This document shows, piece after piece, positions 9,173 to 17,751 of a stretch of 64,000 nt of DNA. The notes beneath the pieces are model-generated. The model worked only from the letters and a program-made list of their open reading frames with translations. It did no database searches and was not told the origin of the DNA. The translations under genes were made by a program, and so were the position numbers. Position 1 is the first letter of the stretch, and the number at the start of each line of letters is the position of its first letter. This stretch comes from Bin80 sp965203305 (GTDB taxonomy: Bacteria > Bacteroidota > Rhodothermia > Rhodothermales > Bin80). The stretch spans positions 2,604,001 through 2,668,000 of the forward strand of contig OZ241874.1 in assembly GCA_965203305.1 (NCBI GenBank), in the 5' to 3' direction.

Positions 9173-9247
9173 GGTGACCGAGGGGACTTGAACCCCCGAC
9201 CTCCAGGGCCACAACCTGGCGCTCTAACCACCTGAGCTACGGTCACC
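9173..9247 (-). tRNA. tRNA-His (anticodon GTG)
   Basis: The reverse complement starts GGTGACCGTAGCTCAGG. The acceptor GTGACCG pairs with CGGTCAC, and the extra 5' G opposite C73 is the histidine identity base pair. The anticodon loop is TTGTGGC within CCAGG/CCTGG, and the T-loop is TTCAAGT. The full CCA is not encoded. It forms a two-tRNA cluster with tRNA-Glu. Confidence 0.96.
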
Positions 9248-9312
9248 ATATTTCAAAATAGCCTCCGAGTTACTATGTACACGAGAATCCCCTGTGATAA
9301 TGATTCTGTCAA

Positions 9313-11664
9313 CTAGCGGATAATGGCAACCTTGCCATACGCCACGCCTTCACCATTTTTTCCCGATGCAACGATCAGGTACATGCCGGAGGGGACCAGC
9401 TGTCCCTCCTGATCACGTCCGTCCCAAAGCCCTCGTCCACCGCGTGTCTGCATGCGCCGAACCATCTCTCCGTGTACAGCCATGATTGATACTTCTGTTT
9501 CTGCAACCAGTCCTTCAATGTAAATCTGAGGATCCATGTCTGAGGTTATCTCAACTGGATTCGGGTATACGAACAAATCTCCCGTTCGTTCTGCAGGCTT
9601 GATCGCATCACTTAAAAAGCTGATCAGTCCCCTGTCCGTTCCCAGGAAAATCCGACCACTTGTCTCTTCCACCGTAAGGGTGATCACCTCATCAGAGAAG
9701 AGCGGAGAATTATCTGCTTTATAGTGTGCACCCAGCGTATACCCGTCGCTTTCCTGTATCATGTATGCGCCATCTGGAGTTGCCATCCACAGTCTGTTGG
9801 AAGGATCAACAACGATATCATTCACACTCAGCCCGCGCAGCACATAGGTTCCTGAGATGCGATCCTTCCAGACAGGCCATGTCGCCTCTATTGAGGGATC
9901 ACTTGCAACGAATGCACTGCCCTGAAAATATGCAGGGCCTCCACTGGTTCCGACCCAGATTCGTCCAGACAAGTCTTCGGTCAGGGAATGAATCTGAGTG
10001 CCAGGAAGTCCAGAGCCATTTGACCCGGGAGTGGAATAATAAGTACATTTGTCATCTGTAATATCAACGGGTGTATCGTTCGTATCCAGGATGAGCAGCC
10101 CCTTGGTAAGGTTCAAGTTTCCGCGTTCCAGCAAAGTAATCCACTTGATCCCGTTGGAATCTATGAAGATATCTCCCAGTGCACTGGTCTGGGATGCACC
10201 GGAACACTGAGGTGGCAACAGACGAGTCCAGGTTCCATTCGGGTTTCGTACGTGTAATGGATATGGCGAATTGGTGTTTGTCACCCATAGTGTTCCATCT
10301 TCTTCACCTCCAATGCCACCTACGACAATATAATCTTGGGTTCCGACAAGTGGAAGCAGTGTTGAGTTGGACTGACCATATACCGTGATCTTGTCTTCTG
10401 TAGAAACCTGTGCCAGTCCCGCACCGCGAGAACCTGCCCACGCTGTCCCCTGCCCATCCACGTATACCTGCCGGTAGCTGCCTCCGCTCTTTATCTCATC
10501 AAAAAATCGTATTGTAAAGTTGGTCCACTTCCCATCTGGATTCATCCGGTAAAACCCGGATCTGGAAATGCCAAGTTGTGCAGCAGCCCAAAGATTGCCC
10601 TTGGAGTCTGTGGTAAGATCTGCAAAGGGAGAGTCAAATGGTCCTTCCGGGTACAACTCTTTGCTGACCAGATTCAGCGAGGTACTCCCCGACGCTTTTC
10701 GGTAATGATTCAGTCCAGTAACGGCATCTCCGAGCCATATGTTACCAGAGGCATCTGTAGCCAGCGCATGCAGGTCATCATACCCGCTGACCAGAACTGA
10801 CTCAATGCCACGCTCATCGTATGCCCGCAACCGAAACTGCGTCACCGCCAGCAACTGGTCATCAAGAATACCAAGATCACGAACCGAACGAGAATTGGCA
10901 GCAGCCCGCTCATAGGTGCCATCCGGCATCCGCTTTCCAAGTCCAAATTCTGTTCCGACATACAGGCGATCATGATGGTAGATAATGTCTGTCACCTTTG
11001 AACCTGGACGAACATTGCTCTCGGATGTCCAGCTGCTTGGATCCTGCAAACTTTTCCCGAAGAGCGGTGCATAGGCAACACCGGCATCCGTGCCAACCCA
11101 TAAACCAGTCTCGCCGCCGGGCACAGTAGCGACAACAACATCATTGACGGCGGTCGCAGCCGTAATGCCCCCGAACCGGCTGTATGTATCACGAACTTCA
11201 TCGCGAAGCGGATCAAAAACAACCACTCCGAATCCTGTTGAGATTAGCAGACTGTCCCCAAAAACTTCCATTGCATTGATCATTTTAGATGGAAAACGAT
11301 CATTGCGATATATATCAAAGAAGGTTTCTACCCCCCCAGAGGATATGTCCAGTCTGTCAAAGATGCCATCTGAATATCCGATCCAGACCAGCTGGCGTTT
11401 TGCATCCCATGCAATTGCCTGAACATTCACATCATGCAAGCCTTCTGCTGCGGTATAGCGGGAAATGTCACCCGTATCTGGATCGTAGCCAAAAACTCCC
11501 CCTGTTGAGGCTGCCCAGACCATCTCCTGTCCGGCAGACACGCCTGTCACCGTACGTGCACTGGTATGCGCCATCCATGAACGGGCAGACTGTGCATAAG
11601 CCATGTGAGACCACAGGAACAGGAAACACCCTGCCCAGATCCAGTAAACTGGCTTCATTCTCAT
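9313..11664 (-). CDS. PorZ-like beta-propeller protein with T9SS-type C-terminal domain
   Basis: A 783-residue exported protein. The signal peptide covers about residues 5-24 (IWAGCFLFLWSHMAYAQ). Two sets of beta-propeller blades follow, of the two-component-regulator type with repeated G.....G-W-G-T/S patterns such as VWIGYSDGIFDR, LWVGTDAGVAY and IWVGTSGGPAYF. The last about 80 residues form a sorting-type beta domain beginning FVYPNPVEI with ETEVSIMAVHGEMVR. Length and layout match PorZ, a surface component of the type IX secretion system that helps attach cargo to lipopolysaccharide. A general secreted propeller protein is the alternative. Its ATG overlaps the stop of ribH by four bases (ATGA), suggesting translational coupling. 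Confidence 0.75.
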   Translation of the reverse strand: MRMKPVYWIWAGCFLFLWSHMAYAQSARSWMAHTSARTVTGVSAGQEMVWAASTGGVFGYDPDTGDISRYTAAEGLHDVNVQAIAWDAKRQLVWIGYSDGIFDRLDISSGGVETFFDIYRNDRFPSKMINAMEVFGDSLLISTGFGVVVFDPLRDEVRDTYSRFGGITAATAVNDVVVATVPGGETGLWVGTDAGVAYAPLFGKSLQDPSSWTSESNVRPGSKVTDIIYHHDRLYVGTEFGLGKRMPDGTYERAAANSRSVRDLGILDDQLLAVTQFRLRAYDERGIESVLVSGYDDLHALATDASGNIWLGDAVTGLNHYRKASGSTSLNLVSKELYPEGPFDSPFADLTTDSKGNLWAAAQLGISRSGFYRMNPDGKWTNFTIRFFDEIKSGGSYRQVYVDGQGTAWAGSRGAGLAQVSTEDKITVYGQSNSTLLPLVGTQDYIVVGGIGGEEDGTLWVTNTNSPYPLHVRNPNGTWTRLLPPQCSGASQTSALGDIFIDSNGIKWITLLERGNLNLTKGLLILDTNDTPVDITDDKCTYYSTPGSNGSGLPGTQIHSLTEDLSGRIWVGTSGGPAYFQGSAFVASDPSIEATWPVWKDRISGTYVLRGLSVNDIVVDPSNRLWMATPDGAYMIQESDGYTLGAHYKADNSPLFSDEVITLTVEETSGRIFLGTDRGLISFLSDAIKPAERTGDLFVYPNPVEITSDMDPQIYIEGLVAETEVSIMAVHGEMVRRMQTRGGRGLWDGRDQEGQLVPSGMYLIVASGKNGEGVAYGKVAIIR

Positions 11665-12155
11665 GGCCTGGCTGACCGGGGAAGTTTGCGAAGCAGTGTT
11701 GCCATTTCCAGGGCGGCAAGCCCTGCCTCTCTCCCCTTGTTCTTTGGTCCGGGTTCCGAACGTGCTCTAGCCTGTTCTGCGTTCTCTGGAGTAATCACGC
11801 CAAGTGCTACGGGAACTCCCGTTTCCTGGGCAATTCTCTGCAAGCCATCTATACTCGCATTGCTGATAGCTTCAAAATGATAGGTTTCACCCCGAATAAC
11901 AGCTCCCAGTGCAATCATGGCATCATAGTGATTATTGCAGATCATCCGTTTGACGGCAAGAGGCAATTCAAACGCTCCTGGACACCATGCAATATCAATA
12001 CACTTTACATCATGTTCCAGAAGTACTTCCATGCAACCACTGAGCAGATCTTTGGTGACAGCTTCATTGAATTTGCTGACCACGATCCCGAACTTTGCAT
12101 TTTCGGGCTGTTCCAGCTCCCCCGTGAACTCTGTTATGACTGCTGGTCTGTCCAT
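11661..12155 (-). CDS. ribH: 6,7-dimethyl-8-ribityllumazine synthase
   Basis: A 164-residue riboflavin-pathway enzyme joining the ribityl-aminopyrimidine and dihydroxybutanone phosphate. Family blocks visible are FNEAVTKDLLSG, WCPGAFELPLAVK, ALGAVIRGETYHFE (with the conserved His) and PVALGVITPENAEQA. The C-terminal NKGREAGLAALEMATL is typical. The subunits are known to form pentamers or 60-mers in the cytosol. It overlaps the start of the PorZ-like gene. The same arrangement, ribH next to porZ, would place a T9SS gene under a housekeeping promoter. No FMN riboswitch is visible upstream. Confidence 0.96.
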   Translation of the reverse strand: MDRPAVITEFTGELEQPENAKFGIVVSKFNEAVTKDLLSGCMEVLLEHDVKCIDIAWCPGAFELPLAVKRMICNNHYDAMIALGAVIRGETYHFEAISNASIDGLQRIAQETGVPVALGVITPENAEQARARSEPGPKNKGREAGLAALEMATLLRKLPRSARP

Positions 12156-12326
12156 GCTAACTGGTGCCCCTTTAATGCGCCTGATTTTCCCGCAGACTCA
12201 TCTGACAAGGTATTCTTTCTCCGGGAGTATGCCTGTCAAGCTGCTTGGAAACATGTGGAAAATCCTGTTCCGGGCTATTATTGATGATTTTCGCCCCAGG
12301 CAACCATCTGAGACTTGAACAAGATG

Positions 12327-12563
12327 TTACTGATTCGCATCGTTGCCAGACCAGCATCTCGCAAGCAGATATACAGACATGTATACATTGACTGTTGCCA
12401 TCACAAGAATTGCTATCAGGACAGTGTTGCTCAAGTAAAAAGGCACCGATGCAATCCCGGTTGCCACTATCACGAATGCTGCAAATACAAGACTCACGAC
12501 TGCAACGAGGAAAAACCCGACTGCAAACCTGTTCCTCACTTGATCTTCTTTGAGATGTGTCAT
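12327..12563 (-). CDS. Small hypothetical membrane protein
   Basis: 78 residues with two clear hydrophobic segments (about 14-38 and 41-66) and short charged ends, beginning MTHLKEDQVRNRF. No family is recognised. It lies about 170 bases upstream of ribH on the same strand. The hydrophobic pattern supports a real gene, but composition alone cannot prove expression. Confidence 0.4.
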   Translation of the reverse strand: MTHLKEDQVRNRFAVGFFLVAVVSLVFAAFVIVATGIASVPFYLSNTVLIAILVMATVNVYMSVYLLARCWSGNDANQ

Positions 12564-12833
12564 TTATGCGGAGCTATTTTGACCCGTCCATCTGGATCTT
12601 TCCTGTGCATGCGGTTTCGCGCCTCCCTTCGAATTTTTCCCCAAGTTTATGAATAGAACTACACATGTAAGGAAAGGAATCCAACAGAATATCCGGGCAC
12701 TTCAGGATTTCGAAACTCTCATACGCTGGTATGACTCGTAAGACCTCCCATGCAGTCATTTTGCTTTGGTATTCCATGTCCATTCAAGACCTTCATTCAA
12801 CAGATAAGACACCCTCTCCTGATTGACCATATA

Positions 12834-13103
12834 TCAGCGAAAACTGCCCCAAAATCTCCCTAAAACAACCCTGCGATTAATGCTCTTGTACGCAGCAGTA
12901 TCTCCTAAGCCCAGCAGCCATGCATACTCCAGCATTAATGCCCCAGCTTTCTCCTTGTAAAATCTGGGGCTTCCACTAAATTCGAGAAGCCTGATCTGCT
13001 GCTCAACGGTAAGTCGTTGTTGGTCGTGCACCGAACTCACATGCATTTTGACACAGCACCAGATATGCCATGCTTCTACAAGTATCCCATTATAAATGAT
13101 CAT
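12834..13103 (-). CDS. Hypothetical protein, doubtful
   Basis: An 89-residue open frame beginning MIIYNGILVEAWHIW. It contains an amphipathic helical stretch and a basic tail (NRRVVLGRFWGSFR). No motif or family is recognised. It lies in an island-edge region between a small membrane protein and a miniature element, and could be a gene remnant. Confidence 0.25.
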   Translation of the reverse strand: MIIYNGILVEAWHIWCCVKMHVSSVHDQQRLTVEQQIRLLEFSGSPRFYKEKAGALMLEYAWLLGLGDTAAYKSINRRVVLGRFWGSFR

Positions 13104-13210
13104 GGGCCCCTCCGCAAATATTAGGAGTCTCCTGCAGAAATACTTTGGTAAAGGACCCGGCGTACCTGTAAGTACTTTCGAGGGGAACTAGTCTCCTCCA
13201 GTTGATATTT

Positions 13211-13602
13211 AGTGTCTGTCCAGAAATTCAGAATATCGCCAATATATGCCATTTAGAGAGCGTATGAAGGGTTTTTGGAGATACTTTTTGGTGTTTTTTT
13301 TCTGACGAAGATGGAAGCTCTTTGGCGGATTGGAGCATGAAATCTCCGAATAGTGAGCTTCTTGCAAAAATCACAGATAACGAAGAAACATTGCTCTGGA
13401 AATGCTTAAGGGCACATCAGATCAGGCATGAATATATTTTTGCAAGAGCTTCTAGTGTCCATAAACACGAAATCTTCGTGCAAGATTTCCCCGAATCTCT
13501 CATAGCGAACGAGCATCTGAATCGCGCCATACATGACGCTGTGGGGCAAAATGCGTCCGGACCCCCCGTATTGGGGTTGCTGTGAATTTTCGGACAGACA
13601 CT
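13211..13602. repeat. Miniature element family A, copy 2, carrying a nested element
   Basis: 392 bp with family A ends (AGTGTCTGTC at 13211; CGGACAGACACT ending at 13602). It is 102 bp longer than the 290-bp copies because a 97-bp family B element plus a 5-bp duplication sits inside at 13356-13452. Flanking tetranucleotides are ATTT and ATGT, a near but imperfect target duplication. Confidence 0.85.
13356..13452. repeat. Miniature element family B, nested in family A copy 2
   Basis: 97 bp with inverted ends (AGCTTCTTGCAAAAAT and ATTTTTGCAAGAGCTTC) sharing an 11-bp perfect core CTTGCAAAAAT. It is flanked by TAGTG direct repeats at 13351-13355 and 13453-13457. The 97 plus 5 bases account exactly for the extra length of this family A copy. 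Related sequences lie near 15559 and 23470. Confidence 0.8.
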
Positions 13603-14099
13603 ATGTAGACCGTCTAAGCAGCTTCACTGCAAAAGAGTGCCGAAGCCTTGCCAGAATCCTGTCAACAAGTTCTGAGGAGGGTATTGTGGAGCAGGAAGAT
13701 GTTGTGGAGCAGCTAGACAGAGAGTTTGGGGTGGGGAACGGGGAAGAAATCTTCTTTCGTGCGGTACGCAAGGGAGTCTTTTACCTTAACAATGTACTGC
13801 GATGTTATTCCGCTCCCATCCCGTCCATGCGGAATTTCATCGTAAAGAATTTTCCCCCGAAAGAGATTTCGGAGCAATAACTGGAGTCCAAAGGCCATTC
13901 TGAGCCGAAATAATCGCCAGAGGCGGATCCCAAGAAGGAATCGGAAGACCATACAACAGACAGTCCCTCCCCCGAACAAGAGGAGAGAAGAGAACCCACG
14001 CCACCCAAATCGGGGAAAGACAATCCTAGGCAGGACCCTCCACAGGGCAAAGACCCTTCCGACAGTGATCAGGACACAGACATGGAGATGAAGATATGA
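13603..14099 (+). pseudogene. Broken gene with acidic low-complexity tail
   Basis: After the miniature element a frame continues VDRLSSFTAKECRSLARIL to GVFYLNNVLRCYSAP. It meets TAA at 13878-13880 and a second TAA at 13912-13914, then runs on in the same frame through a hydrophilic, Pro/Glu/Asp/Ser-rich tail to TGA at 14097-14099. No start codon is found before the element, and both ochre codons could derive from CAA or GAA by one change. It looks like a decaying gene cut at its 5' end by the insertion. The first part is helical with no recognised family. Confidence 0.45.
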
Positions 14100-14148
14100 C
14101 CTCTCGTGCGGATTTTGCTGGATAATCCCCGACTATTAAGCACTGGGC

Positions 14149-15006
14149 CTATGCTTCAACCAGAGTATGAGAGTGTTTGGGTTGCGAATCAGCCTTATCA
14201 TTTAGAGACTCGGACTGCTCATTGAAACGTCTGGTCAGATCCGCAAGAAGTTTAGACTGCTCTTCGTTACGTCTGGCCTGCTCTTCGTTACGTCTGGTCA
14301 GATCCGCAAGAAGTTTAGACTGCTCTTCATTGCGTCTGGCCTGCTCTTCGTTACGTCTGGTCAAATCCGCAATCTGCCTGGACTGCTCTTCGTTACGTCT
14401 GGTCAAATCCGCAATCTGCCTGGACTGCTCGTCATTACGTCTGGTCAAATCCGCAATCTGCCTGGACTGCTCGTCATTACGTCTGGTCAAATCCGCAATT
14501 TGTTTGGACTGCTCGTCATTACGCTTGGTCAAATCCGCAATCTGCCTGGACTGTGATTCCGCTCGCTTGGTTTGTGTATCGTAAGAAGCGTCTGTGCGAG
14601 TGTGGATTTTACTAAAGTTCGTGCTGACTTCAAGAAAGCCTTGAGTTTGCGACTCAAGAACAGTGTCAATACGCTTGTTGACAGCAAGAAAGCCCTGAGT
14701 TTGCGACTCAAGAACAGTGTCAATACGCTTGTTAGCAGCAAGAAAGCCCTGAGTTTGCGAGTCAAGAACAGTGTCAATACGCTTGTTGGCAGCAAGAAAG
14801 CCCTGAGTTTGCGAGTCAAGAACAGCGTCAATACGCTTGTTGACAGCAAGAAAGCCCTGAGTTTGCGAGTCAAGAACAGCGTCAATACGCTTGTTTTGAG
14901 AGGCATTCATGCGCCGGGATGCGATGATCAAAGCCACGATCACACCCAGAAGGGTCACGATAATGCCAGGCAAGGATACAATAATGGATTGCACTACTTC
15001 TTCCAT
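14149..15006 (-). CDS. Membrane-anchored repetitive coiled-coil protein
   Basis: 285 residues: one N-terminal membrane segment (about 6-29, SIIVSLPGIIVTLLGVIVALIIA), then about five 18-residue repeats (NKRIDAVLDSQTQGFLAV type, 54-bp units), a short link, and about six 14-residue repeats (NDEQSRQIADLTRR type, 42-bp units) with shorter NEEQARR inserts. The repeats are heptad-like and should form a long coiled coil on one side of the membrane. A shorter relative with the same kind of N-terminus is at 54678-54971. The DNA repeats are nearly identical, so copy number is likely unstable. It is encoded opposite to, and 1 kb upstream of, the Zorya operon. Function unknown. Confidence 0.8.
   Translation of the reverse strand: MEEVVQSIIVSLPGIIVTLLGVIVALIIASRRMNASQNKRIDAVLDSQTQGFLAVNKRIDAVLDSQTQGFLAANKRIDTVLDSQTQGFLAANKRIDTVLESQTQGFLAVNKRIDTVLESQTQGFLEVSTNFSKIHTRTDASYDTQTKRAESQSRQIADLTKRNDEQSKQIADLTRRNDEQSRQIADLTRRNDEQSRQIADLTRRNEEQSRQIADLTRRNEEQARRNEEQSKLLADLTRRNEEQARRNEEQSKLLADLTRRFNEQSESLNDKADSQPKHSHTLVEA
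14230..14560. repeat. 42-bp in-frame tandem repeats
   Basis: The unit built on CTGGTCAAATCCGCAATCTG recurs with a period of 42 bases, with a 21-base half-unit near the 3' end of the gene. It encodes the 14-residue coiled-coil units of the protein at 14149-15006. The period is a multiple of three, so gain or loss would change protein length without a frameshift. Confidence 0.85.
14625..14900. repeat. 54-bp in-frame tandem repeats
   Basis: Five near-identical units containing AGTGTCAATACGCTTGTT and AAGCCCTGAGTTTGCGA, period 54 bases, encoding the 18-residue units of the same coiled-coil protein. Differences between units are single bases, which suggests recent expansion. Confidence 0.85.
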
Positions 15007-15984
15007 GAGTTCAATTCAGGTTTGGGTTCATTTTTTTCTGTATGATTGCGAGACACACAAGCTGTCCGGCTAATCTCTTATGTATTGCACACGAGATTGT
15101 TCATGTGCGGAATGCATTTGACGAGATGATTCATGGCATGTTCCTTACTTGCATTTCCAATTCTGATTTTTCTTCATTGGATAATATCATATACATGGTA
15201 CAAAGTTCCAGATGCACATGTTCCCAAATCTCTGGACCATAGATTCCCATTACAGTCACTCTGAAATCAAAATGTGATTGGCACACCTCTCAGGGTCTTG
15301 TCAAGAAAGGCATAGTACAAACGAAATCCGCCTTGGCCTCTTGCAAAATTCCAGATATTGGGAATAATAATTCGTTGCGGGGGATTGCTGACAGACGGGT
15401 TCGGTTACAAAAAAAACCCATTGTACAGAGATGTATGTGCTGGCTGGAACGAGCCTGACTGCAAGGCTCTGCTTTTAGCACCCTAGCGTGCAGCCTGTCA
15501 AGAACAGGCTCCCATAAAGCACACAGGTTCCTAGGATAATTCCCCAAACATTCAGAACGAGCCTCTTGCAAAAATCCCAGATGACGGAGAAATATCGCTC
15601 TGAGAGTGCTATAGGCACATTGGGTAAGGTATACAGATATTTTGCAAGAGCTTTAGAATAGAAAATCCGCTGACTGGCTTCTGAGCTGCCATGTATTCTG
15701 TTTATAGCTGTCTGAACTCACACTCAGTCTTGATGTCGTTCCTAAATTCTTTCTGCATGAATTTCTCCACATGCATAAAACCGGCCAAGATGGCATTTCT
15801 CGCACAGTTGCTATATTATACGAAAGATCACCATGAGTGCCATCATACGGCGACTAGGCTGAAAATATTTGGAATGTGTACCCCAATTCCTGCTTATGGC
15901 TATCTCACATATTGCCCTGCATGAGGTCTGCGCAGTGTTCCAGTCAATCACCCTCTATTTGATACCACCGGAGATACAATTAGA
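15007..15984. other. Gene-poor 980-bp stretch before Zorya
   Basis: No convincing gene is seen on either strand. Short open frames (for example 15691-15924) are Cys/His/Tyr-rich and look non-coding. A family B miniature element lies at about 15559-15654. The last part, about 15925-15984, should hold the zorA promoter, but no clear consensus is visible. Confidence 0.6.
15559..15654. repeat. Miniature element family B, second copy
   Basis: About 96 bp starting GAGCCTCTTGCAAAAATC and ending ATATTTTGCAAGAGCTTT. The interior, GACGGAGAAATATCGCTCTG, parallels GATAACGAAGAAACATTGCT of the 13356 copy and GACGGAAAAATATCGCTCTG of the 23470 copy. No exact target duplication is seen. Confidence 0.7.
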
Positions 15985-17751
15985 ATGGATGTCCTCTACG
16001 ATTTTCTGATTAGCCGTGTATTCGTTTACGGGTACTGCATCGCAATCTTTTTACTGTTTGTATGGTGGTTCAAAACGTTCTTTCGGGAAGCAAGGACGTT
16101 AATGTTTCAACTGCGTGAAGCAACGGCAAGACTGCGTATCATTGAGGGAGAACAGGGCCTTGTGAAACACTTTGAAGAGTACAACGAGTATGCAGAAGGT
16201 CAGTTTGGGCGTGTCTGGGCAGAATTTGTGGAGATGCTCGTGCTTCCTGCTCCCGGTTCAAGTGATCCAATTCGCAACACCAGTGAAGTATCAAAATATC
16301 TGAACGAATCAACCATTATTTTCCCCAAAGTCCCCCTGAGATTTCTTCATTCGGTTCCAAACCTTCTGATGGGGCTCGGCATCTTCGGTACATTTCTCGG
16401 CTTGGCGGCAGGGGTTGGAATGGCAGATGCTGGCCTATCCTCTGGTGATCCGAATGAAATCACGGAATCCCTGGAACAGCTTCTCTCTGGTGCATCATTG
16501 GCATTCTTTTCTTCCATAGTCGGAATCTTCCTGTCCCTGATATTTCTCTGGACTGAACGGAAAAGATCACGCAAGCTGCAGCTTGAACTGGGGAACTGGA
16601 TAGATGAACTTGAAAAGCGCATGCTGCTGGTCACAGTGCCAAGCATCGCGCTGGAACAATTGAAACAGGCGGAACTGGCGACACAGCAACTGGAAAGATT
16701 CAATACGGAGCTGGTCTATTCAATTGAGAGTGCACTGGACGAAAAAATTGCTGGTCGTCTTGTGCCACATCTCGAGCGTCTGGTTGAATCCATGGAAGGA
16801 ATCCGTTCGGATCGGTCCAGTGATGCCGGACGCATGATTGAACAGTCTCTGAGCCAGTTCACTGCCGCAATGCAGGAACGAACCGGATCCCAGTTTGAGG
16901 AAATGGCTTCGGTCGTGAGTACCCTGAACAGCACCCTGAAAGATGCTTCAGACGGATTTGCTCAGACGCAACAAAGCATCCACGCTACAATGGGAACCGT
17001 CATCGCAAATGTAAAGGCCTCTCTGGATGATACCACATCATCCATGACCAGAACACTGGAGCAGTCCCTGAGTGGAGTTACGGAGATGCTTTCGAATTCT
17101 TCCAGACAGGCAGCAGAGCAAATGGCCGCTTCCAGCAATGCCGCAGCTGCAGAGTTGCGTGCCACTCTCAGTGATCTTACCAGAGAACTGGCAACGACAA
17201 GCAGTAATGCTGCATCTCAGATAACCGGATCACTCCACGGACTGCAGGAAGCGGCCGAACGACTGGAACGATCCACGCAACAGAGCGAAAAGGTACTGAC
17301 AAGCATGACGAACTTTGTCAGCCAGCTAAACGACCTGAGCGGCACCATATCTTCTTCTCACAGACAGATGATCACGATATCTGCTCAACTGGAGCGTGCG
17401 ACCCTTGACATGCAGGCGGCAAGCGAAAAATCTGCGAATGCGCTGGAACAGACGAACCGTTCGGTAGACAGCATGGGGGTGCTGATCCAGAGGCTGGAAG
17501 AGTACCAGGGATCTACTGCGAATGCATGGACGCAATACCAGGAACGCTTTGAAGGTCTTGACAGCTCGCTGGCACGGGTATTCCGTCAGATTGATGAAGG
17601 CCTGTCCCGCTACTGTGAGCAGGTCGGAGAGTTCTCCAGTACACTGGACCGAACAGCTGCCGATGCGATCAAAAATCTGGCAAGTGCCATTGGAGAATTC
17701 AATGATTCCATTGAGGACCTGATTCCGCGCCTCCCAAATAACTCCCCATGA
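15985..17751 (+). CDS. zorA: Zorya anti-phage protein ZorA (MotA/TolQ/ExbB-like)
   Basis: 588 residues. A first membrane segment spans about residues 12-32. Two MotA/ExbB-type segments follow at about 124-146 (PNLLMGLGIFGTFLGLAAGV) and 168-190 (GASLAFFSSIVGIFLSLIFL). After these comes a cytoplasmic tail of nearly 400 residues, rich in Gln, Ser and Ala and predicted coiled coil. In Zorya, ZorA5-ZorB2 forms a proton-driven inner-membrane rotary motor whose long ZorA tail is needed to signal phage invasion to ZorC and ZorD. The neighbours zorB, zorC and zorD follow at once, with a 4-base ATGA overlap to zorB. The four-gene order and the helicase fused to a long N-domain fit type I Zorya. Confidence 0.93.
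   Translation: MDVLYDFLISRVFVYGYCIAIFLLFVWWFKTFFREARTLMFQLREATARLRIIEGEQGLVKHFEEYNEYAEGQFGRVWAEFVEMLVLPAPGSSDPIRNTSEVSKYLNESTIIFPKVPLRFLHSVPNLLMGLGIFGTFLGLAAGVGMADAGLSSGDPNEITESLEQLLSGASLAFFSSIVGIFLSLIFLWTERKRSRKLQLELGNWIDELEKRMLLVTVPSIALEQLKQAELATQQLERFNTELVYSIESALDEKIAGRLVPHLERLVESMEGIRSDRSSDAGRMIEQSLSQFTAAMQERTGSQFEEMASVVSTLNSTLKDASDGFAQTQQSIHATMGTVIANVKASLDDTTSSMTRTLEQSLSGVTEMLSNSSRQAAEQMAASSNAAAAELRATLSDLTRELATTSSNAASQITGSLHGLQEAAERLERSTQQSEKVLTSMTNFVSQLNDLSGTISSSHRQMITISAQLERATLDMQAASEKSANALEQTNRSVDSMGVLIQRLEEYQGSTANAWTQYQERFEGLDSSLARVFRQIDEGLSRYCEQVGEFSSTLDRTAADAIKNLASAIGEFNDSIEDLIPRLPNNSP

Noticed and set aside
12156..12326. FMN riboswitch or a 61-codon gene upstream of ribH
   Set aside because: No FMN-box pattern is readable and the short frame (12172-12357) overlaps the membrane-protein gene without support.
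14230..14900. Regular direct repeats that resemble a CRISPR array
   Set aside because: The periods (42 and 54 bases) have no unique spacers; the repeats are contiguous and code for heptad units of one long open frame.
14177..15045. Long open frames opposite the coiled-coil gene
   Set aside because: They are the reverse reading of in-frame repeats, giving meaningless Cys/Leu/Ser-rich repeats; no start context or family supports them.
15290..15571. 93-codon minus-strand frame
   Set aside because: It overlaps a miniature element, and its composition (many Cys, Arg, Leu) is not protein-like.
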